NCBI GenBank assembly: GCA_024102815.1
Contig: JAGFJJ010000031.1
Coordinates: forward strand, 1-64,000
Length of the DNA stretch: 64,000 nt
DNA from: Phycisphaerae bacterium
GTDB taxonomy: Bacteria; Planctomycetota; Phycisphaerae; UBA1845
Reading direction: 5' to 3'
Positions 23,314 to 31,755 of the stretch are shown here, piece by piece. Position 1 is the stretch's first letter, and each line of letters begins with the position of its first letter. Both the position numbers and the translations under genes were made by a program. The notes beneath the pieces are model-generated. The model had not been told where the DNA came from. It made no database searches and saw only the letters and a list, made by a program, of their open reading frames with translations.

Positions 23314-23781
23314 ATGCGGTTTTTCACGGGTCAGTTTGAACGAACCATCGATGGCAAGAATCGCATTCAGCTCCCTTCCCAGTTCCGCGACACGATCGAT
23401 CCCGAGCGCGAAGGTTGTCCCGTTTACATTACCCCTGGCGAGGACAAGGGCACGTTGTCCATTTTGCCGCAGCGCTGCTTCGAGGAACTGGCCGGCCGCA
23501 TTGAGACCGAGTACATGCCCGGTCCTGAATCGCGTCGCTTCGAGCGCCAGTTCTACAGCCTGGCGTCGTACGTGGAACTCGACAAGCAAGGCCGGCTCGT
23601 GCTGCCCGATCGCCTGCGGCGCATGGCCCGCCTTCCGGATGAAATCTATCTTGTCGGGCAGAAGAACCGCATCGACCTCTGGGCACGCGACGCGTTCGAT
23701 CGCGAGCTCGGCATCGATCCGGACGGGGCGGACTGGCCCGCCTGGCAGGACTTCCTGCGGATGCGTCCGCAGAACACATAG
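23314..23781 (+). CDS. mraZ: Transcriptional regulator MraZ
   Basis: A 155-residue MraZ starting MRFFTGQFERTIDGKNRIQL, with two AbrB-like SpoVT repeats: DGKNRIQLPSQFRDTI in the first and LDKQGRLVLPDRLRRMA in the second. MraZ forms a ring that binds repeats in its own promoter and controls the division/cell-wall cluster. It is the first gene of that cluster here. The frame is open upstream to 23239, but ATG 23314 gives the family start and follows GGTGGCGGAGA. Confidence 0.94.
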   Translation: MRFFTGQFERTIDGKNRIQLPSQFRDTIDPEREGCPVYITPGEDKGTLSILPQRCFEELAGRIETEYMPGPESRRFERQFYSLASYVELDKQGRLVLPDRLRRMARLPDEIYLVGQKNRIDLWARDAFDRELGIDPDGADWPAWQDFLRMRPQNT

Positions 23782-24306
23782 GTGGTAACTTCGTTGCGTC
23801 GGCCGGAAGGAGCCGGTACTTCGCAGCGGGTGGAAGAGCCGTGGCATAAGGGCAGGAAGCCCGAATCGATCTCGGGAGGGGATGGAATCGCGGATAGGAC
23901 GCACTTGGATGAATGGCGCTGTCCAGTGCGGCCTCGCATGCACTTTTCAAAGAAGGAGTCGTTTGCTGTAGTCACCAACGACACCCCAGCGGTCGAAGCG
24001 AAAGGAATCGCCGCGCTGCGGTGGACGAGAGTGGAGGGAGTGTCTATCGTGCAGGGACGTCAACCGCAAACGCTGGTATCCAGGATCCAGCGAAGGTTGC
24101 AACAGGAGGAACGCGACGGCGTGCCCGCGAAAGTATCGCCGCGCGAAATCCGGATTCTCCGTACCCGATTATTAAGTTTACAACAATCGGGCGGAAAGTT
24201 CCAGCACGCAACGCTCGCTCCGTTCGTTTCCGCTCCGGCGGAGACGGGCTCTCGTTACCTCGGGGGCGAACTCGTCGCCACGGAAGCGTGACGTGCCCCT
24301 GACGGG
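23782..24306. other. 525-base spacer between mraZ and rsmH
   Basis: Unusually long for this cluster. A GTG-initiated frame (23782-24291) directly follows the mraZ stop but its first half is Arg/Gly/Pro-rich and not protein-like. The first 150 bases contain three GGAAG words next to short inverted repeats (GGCCGGAAGGAGCCGG) and could fold as an RNA leader. The last third may encode a small protein (see 24049-24291). Confidence 0.4.
24049..24291 (+). CDS. Possible small protein between mraZ and rsmH
   Basis: An 80-residue frame from GTG 24049, preceded by GGAGGGAGTGTCTATC. It has a helical middle (TLVSRIQRRLQQEERDG, SPREIRILRTRLLSLQQ) and a polar tail ending GGELVATEA. Position before rsmH is where some clusters carry small division genes, but no family is recognised and it may be spurious. 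Confidence 0.3.
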   Translation: MQGRQPQTLVSRIQRRLQQEERDGVPAKVSPREIRILRTRLLSLQQSGGKFQHATLAPFVSAPAETGSRYLGGELVATEA

Positions 24307-25245
24307 TTGGTGAGATTGACAGCCATCGACGACCCCAATGCACACATTCCCGTGCTTCCCACGGAGGTCGCGCGGCTGCTGGCCGTATGTCCTGGCGATG
24401 TCGTCGTCGATGCCACGGTAGGACTGGGAGGGCACTCGCGCTTGCTCGCCGAGGCTGCCGGACCGGCGGGGCGCCTGATCGGCCTCGACGTCGATCCCGC
24501 CAACCTGGCGATCGCACGTGCGCGACTTCGGGACATCTCGTGTCCGATCACGCTGCGCGAGGCGAATTTCGCCCGGCTACGCGACGTGCTTGCGGTGGAA
24601 GGTGTCGGTTCCGTGGACGTTCTGCTGGCGGACCTTGGTGTGAGTTCAACACAACTCGATGAGGCCGATCGCGGTTTCTCCTTCCGCTACGATGCTCCGC
24701 TGGACATGCGCATGGACCCGACGCTCCCTCAGACCGCTGCCGATCTGGTCAATCGCCTCAAGGAAAAGGAGTTGGGCAATGTCCTTTTCTTCAATGCCCA
24801 GGAGATGGCAGCGCGAAAGATCGCCCGCGGCATTTGCGAGGCGCGCCGCGAGAGTCGCATTACCACCACCGGACGACTCGTGGAGGTGATCTGCAATACG
24901 CTTCACGTGGATCCGCTGTCCCGAAGGTCGAAGATTCACCCGGCGACGCGCACATTCCTCGCGCTGCGTATGGAGGTCAACGACGAGAAGGGGGCGCTGG
25001 CCTCGCTCCTGGACGCCGCCCCTCACGTGCTCAAGCCCGGTGGGCGCTTCGGCGTCATCTCGTTTCACAGCGTGGAGGACAAACTCGTAAAACTCGATTT
25101 TCGCCGACGCAAGAGTGACGGAATCTACGATATAATCACAAGCAAACCGGTGTCCGCCGAACCGGAAGAGCGTGAACGCAACCCGCGATCACGCAGCGCC
25201 AAGTTGCGCGTGATCCGCCGGCGGCCCATGGATGACACTGTCTAA
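24307..25245 (+). CDS. rsmH: 16S rRNA (cytosine-1402-N4)-methyltransferase RsmH
   Basis: A 312-residue RsmH (MraW): HIPVLPTEVARLL, SAM motif VVDATVGLGGHSRLLAE, LDVDPANLAIARARL, LADLGVSSTQLDEADRGFSF and the C-terminal GGRFGVISFHSVEDKLVK with a basic tail. It methylates N4 of C1402 in 16S rRNA and is a standard dcw member. Start is TTG 24307 or GTG 24310; both give the family N-terminus within three residues, and no strong ribosome site helps choose. Confidence 0.95.
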   Translation: MVRLTAIDDPNAHIPVLPTEVARLLAVCPGDVVVDATVGLGGHSRLLAEAAGPAGRLIGLDVDPANLAIARARLRDISCPITLREANFARLRDVLAVEGVGSVDVLLADLGVSSTQLDEADRGFSFRYDAPLDMRMDPTLPQTAADLVNRLKEKELGNVLFFNAQEMAARKIARGICEARRESRITTTGRLVEVICNTLHVDPLSRRSKIHPATRTFLALRMEVNDEKGALASLLDAAPHVLKPGGRFGVISFHSVEDKLVKLDFRRRKSDGIYDIITSKPVSAEPEERERNPRSRSAKLRVIRRRPMDDTV

Positions 25246-25289
25246 CGGGCGGTCCAGGCTGCCCTTTTGCAATGCAGGAGGCGCGGGGC

Positions 25290-26411
25290 ATGGGGCGAGA
25301 GACCAAGGTTGGTCTACTGGCTGGACTCACCTTCATCACGTGCTTTGCGGTCATCCTTGCCAATCGTGGCAAGGAGCGGTTTTCCGAAGTGGCGCCCTGG
25401 CCCAGTTCAGCAAGCAAGTATTCCGTTCCGCCTCCGCCTGCCCCGCAATCTTCCTCGCCTTCCCGAGTTCCGGTCCCCGCACCGTATCAAACGCCCGCTA
25501 CCCAGCCGACACGCCGTACGCCCAATCCTGTTCCTCGCCGGAGAATCACGCCGCGCACGACACAGGACCCCGTGCCGGCGGCGCAGTACGCGCAAGCTCC
25601 ACAGCAGCCTGCCAAGGACGACGTCCGCGAGGTCCCGGCGGTGCGTCATCAAGGTCAGGGACCCGCCCATACTGCGGAAACCAGCCTGACCGCGACGAAT
25701 CCGCCGCCGTTCATTCCAGGCCCGAGGCAACCGGCGACCCGCGTGAATCCGGCGGAGCAGGAGCGCTTGCTTCGCGAGCGATTGGCCCGGCTTTCGGCCG
25801 AACTTGCGGCGACACAGGAGCGGGGGCCATCGCCCGCGAATTCGCCGGCGAACAACTCCCCGACCGCCGATACGAATCCGGCCGCTACGTTGGCTGATTC
25901 GGGGAATCGACCCGGACGTGATCCGCAAGCAGCAGGATCGCGGCAGCCGGCCGGCAAGCCTGCGGTTGCGATTCTGGCCAAGCACTCCGTTCAAAAGGGG
26001 GACACGCTGACGCGCATCGCCCACCGCTACTACGGCTCGTCGTCGGCCCAATTCGTCAACGCCATTTTCGATGCGAACCGAGCCGTCGTTCCCGATCCCG
26101 ATCAGCTTCGAATTGGTGACGAAGTGGTCATTCCCGCGCTCGCGGGCGCTGCCTCCGGCGAGGCGGCGCAGTCGCAGGAACGCGTCGCGAAGCAGCGTCC
26201 CGCCCCTCGGAATCTGCACGAGGAGAGGGCAAGAACGGATACGGCAGCCCGCTGGTACCAGGTTCGCAAGAACGACCGCTATATTACCATTGCCCGTGAG
26301 CAACTGGGCGATGAGAATCGTTGGAAGGAAATTTTCGAGCTCAACCGGGAGCGATTCCCCGATCCGTCGCGCATTCGCGAGGGCGTACGAATTCGTATTC
26401 CGAACTCCTAG
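25290..26411 (+). CDS. Membrane-anchored protein with two LysM domains
   Basis: A 373-residue protein from ATG 25290 (AGGAGG eight bases before). One N-terminal membrane segment, VGLLAGLTFITCFAVILA, is followed by about 200 residues of Pro/Gln/Arg-rich disordered linker, then LysM-like units: SVQKGDTLTRIAHRYYGSSS with IRIGDEVVIP-type wording (LRIGDEVVIPA), and YQVRKNDRYITIAREQLGDE ending VRIRIP. LysM binds peptidoglycan, so this is likely a periplasmic wall-binding division or synthesis factor. It is an unusual guest between rsmH and ftsL. Confidence 0.85.
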   Translation: MGRETKVGLLAGLTFITCFAVILANRGKERFSEVAPWPSSASKYSVPPPPAPQSSSPSRVPVPAPYQTPATQPTRRTPNPVPRRRITPRTTQDPVPAAQYAQAPQQPAKDDVREVPAVRHQGQGPAHTAETSLTATNPPPFIPGPRQPATRVNPAEQERLLRERLARLSAELAATQERGPSPANSPANNSPTADTNPAATLADSGNRPGRDPQAAGSRQPAGKPAVAILAKHSVQKGDTLTRIAHRYYGSSSAQFVNAIFDANRAVVPDPDQLRIGDEVVIPALAGAASGEAAQSQERVAKQRPAPRNLHEERARTDTAARWYQVRKNDRYITIAREQLGDENRWKEIFELNRERFPDPSRIREGVRIRIPNS

Positions 26412-26438
26412 TCCCGCGTCTTTTCCGCACGACACCGC

Positions 26439-26729
26439 ATGATCGTTCGGCGTGTGGTCATTCTCCTGATCATGCTGGCAGCGCTCGCGGCCGCGCTGCT
26501 TACGGTGCGTGCTGCGCAAACGAGAGCCTCGGTCCAGGCTTTGCGCATGGAGCGCGACTGGCTGGCACTCCAGCGCGAGGCGTGGCAGTTGCAGGCCAGC
26601 GTGGCACGACTTCGCGCTCCGGAAAACGTCCACGATCGTCTGGATCGCTTCGAGGCCGATCTGCTACCGCCGGAAATCGCCTCCGTCCAGTCGCATCCCG
26701 ACCGGCAAGTCCCCAACCCATCCCGTTGA
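26439..26729 (+). CDS. ftsL: FtsL-like division protein
   Basis: A 96-residue bitopic protein: short cytoplasmic start MIVRR, one membrane helix VVILLIMLAALAAALLTV, then a periplasmic coiled coil (ALRMERDWLALQREAWQLQ) ending before a short Pro-rich tail. Size, topology and position between rsmH and ftsI match FtsL, whose coiled coil pairs with FtsB and FtsQ to activate FtsW-FtsI. Sequence identity to FtsL is too weak to prove this; the symbol rests on synteny and topology. Confidence 0.65.
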   Translation: MIVRRVVILLIMLAALAAALLTVRAAQTRASVQALRMERDWLALQREAWQLQASVARLRAPENVHDRLDRFEADLLPPEIASVQSHPDRQVPNPSR

Positions 26730-26742
26730 GTCGGTGAAGAGC

Positions 26743-28482
26743 ATGATCCCTTCGGCCCACGACATCAGCGACCGACTGCGGCGGCGGGGAAGCATCGCGG
26801 TTGCGCTGCTCATCCTCTGCTTCATTGCGTTGGCGGGGAGACTCGCCCACGTCACCGTTTCGCTCTCGCCGCGTCTGCTGCCCATCGTGGAAAGGCAGCA
26901 CGAGGGAAGCGGCGTCCTTACCGCGCGGCGAGGCTCGATTTTCGATGCCCGCGGAAGAGTGCTCGCTTGCAGCCGCCTGCTTCCGGATGTCTTCGTGGAT
27001 CCCGCCCTGGTCACGGATATTCCCGACCTCGCCCAGCGTCTCGCGCCGCTGCTGAATGTCCCTTGCTTGGACCTGGAAGCAAAAATATTGGAGCGCGTGT
27101 ACACCCGTTTCGTCTTGGTTGCCGAAGGGGTGGACGAGGCCACGGCCGACGCCGTCCGGCATTTGGACGAGCCTGCCGTCGGCCTGAGTGATCGGCAGGT
27201 CCGCTATTACCCCCTCGGCGTTTCCGCCGGGCAGGTGCTTGGCTTTGTCGGTCGGGATGGACGCGGATTGGAAGGCCTTGAACTCCGCTACGACGAGCAT
27301 CTCCGCGGAAAGGAGGGTCGCCGCACGACCATTCGCGACGCCCGGCGTCGGGCGCTCTGGAGAACCGGAGAGGGGACCGTGCTTCCCGTCGACGGCGGCC
27401 ACCTCGTGCTGACGATTGATGCAGAAATCCAGCACGTTGCCGAGGCGCTTCTGGAGGAGGCCGTCGAGCATGTGGAAGCGGAAAGCGGCGTCGCGATCGT
27501 TATGGATCCGCGCACGGGCGAGATCCTCGCCACGGCCGTGTATCCGCAGTTCGACCCCAATCACATCGACGGCGGGCGCCCCGGTGCGCGGCGCAACCGC
27601 ACGATCACCGATCCCGTCGAGCCCGGCAGCGCCTTCAAACCGATCATCGCGTCCGGCGCCCTGGACGGCGGATTCGTGTCCACCGAGGAGCAGATCAACT
27701 GCCACAACGGTCGCTACACGATCGGCCGGCGGGTTATCGAGGACACCAAACCGTCCGATCGGCTCGATCTCCGTGGCATCATCGCCCGCAGCAGTAACAT
27801 TGGGATGAGCATCATCGCCGAGCGGATGGGCAACCCCATCATTTACGAAACGGTCCGGCGTTTCGGATTCGGACAGCCGACGGGCGTCGAATGCCTCGGC
27901 GAAGATCCGGGTCTGGTTCCCTACAAGCAGTGGACATCACTCAGCACGGCGTCGGTTTCCTTCGGTTATGAGGTGCTGGTGACGCCGTTGCAGTTGATCA
28001 GTGCATTCGCGGCCCTGGCCAATGACGGTGTTCAAGTCCGTCCGCACCTGATTCGGGAGCGGCTCGCGCCCGACGGGACGGTGATCGAGTCGTGGGACGA
28101 GCCCGAAGCGATTCGCCGCGTTGCCAGTACTGCCACGGCACGTTTCATGCGCGAAGTCGCCCTCGCCGCCGTCGTGGAGGAAAGCGGCGGCAGCAAGGCC
28201 CGCTCGGCACTCTATCAGGTGTTCGGAAAGACGGGGACGGCCAAGCTGACCTCGCCCGGCGAGCGCGGCTACGTCTCCGGACAGTACCTCGGCACGTTCG
28301 TCGGCGGAGCTCCATTGTCCGATCCGCGCGTCGTCGTTCTGGTGCAGATCCGCCGTCCCAATCCGGCGATCGCCTACTACGGCGGACAGGTAGCCGCCGG
28401 TCCGGCCGGAAAGCTCATCGAACGCTCCCTTTCCTACCTCGGCGTACCTCCCGACGCTCGCCTCGTTTCCGCGAAGCCGTGA
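26743..28482 (+). CDS. ftsI: Division peptidoglycan transpeptidase (PBP3/FtsI)
   Basis: A 579-residue class B penicillin-binding protein. One membrane helix (IAVALLILCFIALAGRLAHV) near 20-40, a dimerisation/pedestal region with RGSIFDARGRVLA, then the transpeptidase: SxxK motif in PGSAFKPI (Ser about 296), SSN in ARSSNIGMS, and KTG in FGKTGTAKL (about 495). It cross-links septal peptidoglycan with FtsW. ATG 26743 chosen; GTG 26734 is an alternative. No PASTA domains. Presence of this enzyme without a nearby ftsZ is notable for a planctomycete. Confidence 0.93.
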   Translation: MIPSAHDISDRLRRRGSIAVALLILCFIALAGRLAHVTVSLSPRLLPIVERQHEGSGVLTARRGSIFDARGRVLACSRLLPDVFVDPALVTDIPDLAQRLAPLLNVPCLDLEAKILERVYTRFVLVAEGVDEATADAVRHLDEPAVGLSDRQVRYYPLGVSAGQVLGFVGRDGRGLEGLELRYDEHLRGKEGRRTTIRDARRRALWRTGEGTVLPVDGGHLVLTIDAEIQHVAEALLEEAVEHVEAESGVAIVMDPRTGEILATAVYPQFDPNHIDGGRPGARRNRTITDPVEPGSAFKPIIASGALDGGFVSTEEQINCHNGRYTIGRRVIEDTKPSDRLDLRGIIARSSNIGMSIIAERMGNPIIYETVRRFGFGQPTGVECLGEDPGLVPYKQWTSLSTASVSFGYEVLVTPLQLISAFAALANDGVQVRPHLIRERLAPDGTVIESWDEPEAIRRVASTATARFMREVALAAVVEESGGSKARSALYQVFGKTGTAKLTSPGERGYVSGQYLGTFVGGAPLSDPRVVVLVQIRRPNPAIAYYGGQVAAGPAGKLIERSLSYLGVPPDARLVSAKP

Positions 28483-28705
28483 TTGCGCTGGGGACGCGAA
28501 CACCGTCTTCTCGGTCACGCGAAATCAAGCTTCCGACCGATGAATGTCATTGTGATTCGACGTGCGGGGTGCACGCGAATGACGGGCCGCTTGGTATCCG
28601 TCGGGAACAATTCACAGCCGTCGGCGTATTGACGCGAACCGACCATCTAATCAGCGGTAGACGGCGTGCAAGCGGCTGTGCCGAGGGTACAATACGACGC
28701 GCCGG

Positions 28706-30277
28706 ATGATCGTAGAACCGCACAACTTCGCTGCTGAATCGGGCATCTGCCTCGGCGACCTCTTCGCCCGCGCGGGGGTCTGCCCGGTCGGCGCCGTCAC
28801 CGGGACGAGTGTCAGTATCACGGCACTCGTCGATGACTCGCGCGATGTCGTGCCCGGGGCGTGCTTCGTCGCCGTCCGCGGAACCCGCGGCGACGCGGCT
28901 CAGTATGTCGAGTCAGCCGTCCGCGCCGGCGCAGCGGCCGTTGTGGTCAACGCCGACGCCCGGGTGGAGGATGTATCAGTTGGTCAAGCTTCTGCGCTCA
29001 TTCGGGTGGCTGATACCCGAGAGGCAGTGGCACGAATGGCCGCCGCGTTCTATGGCCTTCGTGACGAAACAAGGACTCGTTGCGACGACCTCCAGGGTCT
29101 GAAGCTCATTGGCGTCACCGGAACCAATGGAAAGACCACCACGGCCTGGATGCTGCAGGCGATTCTGCGGGCGGCCGGTCAGCGCCCGGCACTGTTCGGA
29201 ACCGTGGGATATGATCTTGCGGGGCGGCGCATGGATGCGCCATTGACGACGCCCGGTCCCGTGGCCCTTTGTCGCTATCTTGCAGAAGCACGCGCGGCCG
29301 GTGCAACGCACGCTGTCATGGAAGTCTCATCTCACGCCCTGGACCAGCGCCGAACGGATGGGCTCCGCTTCTCCGCCGGCGTGTTCACGAACCTCACCGG
29401 CGACCATCTCGACTATCACGGTACGTTCGAGGCCTATCGCGACGCCAAACGACGGCTCTTCGTTGGCCTCCCGTCCTCCGCGGTCGCTGTGGTCAACGCG
29501 GAAGACCCATCTGCCGAAACCATGCTGGACGGAACCAGTGCCCGCAGCATTCGCGCCGGAATCGGTTGCCCCGAGGCAGACTACGCGGCCGTTGTCGAAG
29601 ACTCTGGAATTGCCGGAATTCGGCTGTCCATCCGTGGGCCGGGTTGGCAACGACGCATCCACCTCGCCCTCGTCGGACGATTCAACGCCAGCAACGCGCT
29701 CCTGGCGTCGACGACCGCCCATGCGCTCGGCATTTCGATGGACGCCATTGTCGATGGTCTTGAAAACATGCGTGGCGTTCCCGGCCGTCTGCAGCGCGCG
29801 GAACCGCCCGGTCATCCCTTCAGTGTTCTCGTCGATTACGCTCACTCCGACGATGCTTTGCGCAACGTCCTTTCCGCCATGCGGCCACTCGTGCCCGGGC
29901 GGTTGATCTGCGTCTTTGGATGCGGTGGGGACCGCGACCGCAGCAAGCGACCTCGCATGGGCAACGTGGCGGGGGAGTTGGCCGATCTGGTCGTGGTGAC
30001 GAGCGACAATCCCCGCTCGGAATTTCCGCAGTCGATCATCGACCAGATTCTGCCGGGCCTGAGCGGCGCGGATCGTCGGGCGGTGTTCGTCGAGCCTGAT
30101 CGGAGGAATGCGATCGAACTTGCCGTGGATCTTGCCCAACCCGGCGATGCCGTGTTGATTGCCGGAAAGGGGCACGAAAACTACCAGATACTTGCTGATC
30201 GAACGATCTCGTTCGACGATGTTGCCGTTGCCAATGCCGCGATCAGGCGAACGGTGGTCAGGGAGGACGTAGCATGA
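28706..30277 (+). CDS. murE: UDP-MurNAc-tripeptide synthetase MurE (meso-DAP type)
   Basis: A 523-residue Mur ligase: N-terminal domain ALVDDSRDVVPGACFVAVRG, ATP site GVTGTNGKTTTAWML near 137, EVSSHALDQRR, NLTGDHLDYHG, and C-terminal VFGCGGDRDRSKRPRMG with the specificity motif TSDNPRSE near 433. The DNPR motif marks ligases that add meso-diaminopimelate. Preceded by a 223-base gap that includes TACAAT at 28688-28693, so a local promoter is possible. Its stop overlaps the murF ATG (ATGA 30274-30277). Confidence 0.96.
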   Translation: MIVEPHNFAAESGICLGDLFARAGVCPVGAVTGTSVSITALVDDSRDVVPGACFVAVRGTRGDAAQYVESAVRAGAAAVVVNADARVEDVSVGQASALIRVADTREAVARMAAAFYGLRDETRTRCDDLQGLKLIGVTGTNGKTTTAWMLQAILRAAGQRPALFGTVGYDLAGRRMDAPLTTPGPVALCRYLAEARAAGATHAVMEVSSHALDQRRTDGLRFSAGVFTNLTGDHLDYHGTFEAYRDAKRRLFVGLPSSAVAVVNAEDPSAETMLDGTSARSIRAGIGCPEADYAAVVEDSGIAGIRLSIRGPGWQRRIHLALVGRFNASNALLASTTAHALGISMDAIVDGLENMRGVPGRLQRAEPPGHPFSVLVDYAHSDDALRNVLSAMRPLVPGRLICVFGCGGDRDRSKRPRMGNVAGELADLVVVTSDNPRSEFPQSIIDQILPGLSGADRRAVFVEPDRRNAIELAVDLAQPGDAVLIAGKGHENYQILADRTISFDDVAVANAAIRRTVVREDVA

Positions 30278-31680
30278 TTCCCATGCCTCTGGGTCAGGTT
30301 GGTGCGGCGCTGGGCGTACCCGTCGCCGCCGGTGTGCGCGAGGATGTCGCCCTTCGCATTTGTACCGACTCGCGCGAGCTTGAGCGCGGCGATCTCTTTT
30401 TTGCGCTGAGCGGTCCCAACTTCGACGGAAACGACTTCGTGACCCAGGCCCTGGCTCGTGGCGCGGTGGGCTGCGTGGTGTCGCGCAGCCGGTTCTCGGC
30501 GGAAGAAGGAGGTGCCGCCCGGCCGCTCCTGGTCGTCGATGACACCGTCTCGGCACTCGGCCGGCTGGCACACGACTATCGTCGCAACGTGATGAGTCCG
30601 CGCACGGTCGTCGTCGGAGTTACGGGCAGCAACGGAAAGACCACGACCAAACGCATGCTGGACCACGTGCTCCGGGCGGAGCTCGCCGGACGGGCCTCTC
30701 CCAGGAGCTTCAACAACCAGATCGGTGTACCGCTCACCCTGTTCTCAGCAAATGCCAATGATCAGTACCTCGTAACCGAAATCGGAACCAATTCCCCCGG
30801 GGAAATCGCCCGCCTGACGGAAATCGCCGCGCCGGACGTCGGCGTGCTGACCTCCGTGGGTGAAGCCCACCTGGAGAAACTGGGATCCATCGACGGCGTC
30901 GCCCGGGAGAAGATGTCGCTATTCCATCATGTCCGTTCGCGCGGGTTGGCCGTGATCAATGTCGACCGCGCCGAGGTTCGGCGCCGGTTGGAGGAGGCCG
31001 CTCATCTGCGCTGCATGACCATCGGGTTCACCGCTCATGCCAACACGCGCGCCCGCTGCCTGGAGCACTCCATCCGTCACAGCGATGTCGAGATCGATGG
31101 GCGGTTTCGTATCAGGCTGCCCATGCCCGGTGCGCACCATGCTACGAATGCCGCGGCGACTTTCCTCGTAGCCCGCTGGTTCGGCGTCGATCCGGAGACA
31201 ATCATCGAGCGGCTTCGAAACTACGTCCCACCGGAGGGGCGTACGGAGGTATTCGACATTGGTGGCGTCACCGTCGTGGACGACACCTACAACGCCAACC
31301 CTTCCAGCATGTCCGCGGCGATCCAAACCTTGAGGGATTCGGCTGCCGCCCGCCGCATCTTCGTCATGGCCGACATGCTCGAACTCGGCGCTCGAAGCGA
31401 GCGGCACCACCAGCGTGTCCTTCGCAACTTGCTCGATGCGGGGTTCGACACGGTCGTTTGCGTCGGCCCGCTGACGTGCGAAGCGCTGGCCGAACTCCGT
31501 GGTTATTCGGGCAGGGGTGCGGTCGAGACCTGCCCGAATACGTCCGACGCATCGAGCGTCCTTTCGAACCTGCTCCGTCCCGGCGATGTCGTCTGGCTCA
31601 AGGGTTCGCGGGCGATGAAGTTGGATCGGGTGGTTGGGGATCTGAAGCAGGGGGGCGGCAGGCGCGCGGCCGTCGCCTGA
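30274..31680 (+). CDS. murF: UDP-MurNAc-pentapeptide synthetase MurF
   Basis: A 468-residue Mur ligase adding D-Ala-D-Ala to the UDP-MurNAc-tripeptide. Motifs: ICTDSRELERGDLFFAL, ATP site GVTGSNGKTTTKRML near 117, TEIGTNSPGEIARL, VGEAHLEKLGSI and TVVDDTYNANPSSMSAAI, RRIFVMADMLELG. All are normal for MurF. Four-base overlap with murE shows translational coupling. Confidence 0.96.
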   Translation: MIPMPLGQVGAALGVPVAAGVREDVALRICTDSRELERGDLFFALSGPNFDGNDFVTQALARGAVGCVVSRSRFSAEEGGAARPLLVVDDTVSALGRLAHDYRRNVMSPRTVVVGVTGSNGKTTTKRMLDHVLRAELAGRASPRSFNNQIGVPLTLFSANANDQYLVTEIGTNSPGEIARLTEIAAPDVGVLTSVGEAHLEKLGSIDGVAREKMSLFHHVRSRGLAVINVDRAEVRRRLEEAAHLRCMTIGFTAHANTRARCLEHSIRHSDVEIDGRFRIRLPMPGAHHATNAAATFLVARWFGVDPETIIERLRNYVPPEGRTEVFDIGGVTVVDDTYNANPSSMSAAIQTLRDSAAARRIFVMADMLELGARSERHHQRVLRNLLDAGFDTVVCVGPLTCEALAELRGYSGRGAVETCPNTSDASSVLSNLLRPGDVVWLKGSRAMKLDRVVGDLKQGGGRRAAVA

Positions 31681-31755
31681 TTACGCCTCGGTAAGTCTGC
31701 TCGGCCATGGGCCGTGACCCCGTGACCGGCGTCCATCGACAAGCGGGGTCGGTTT

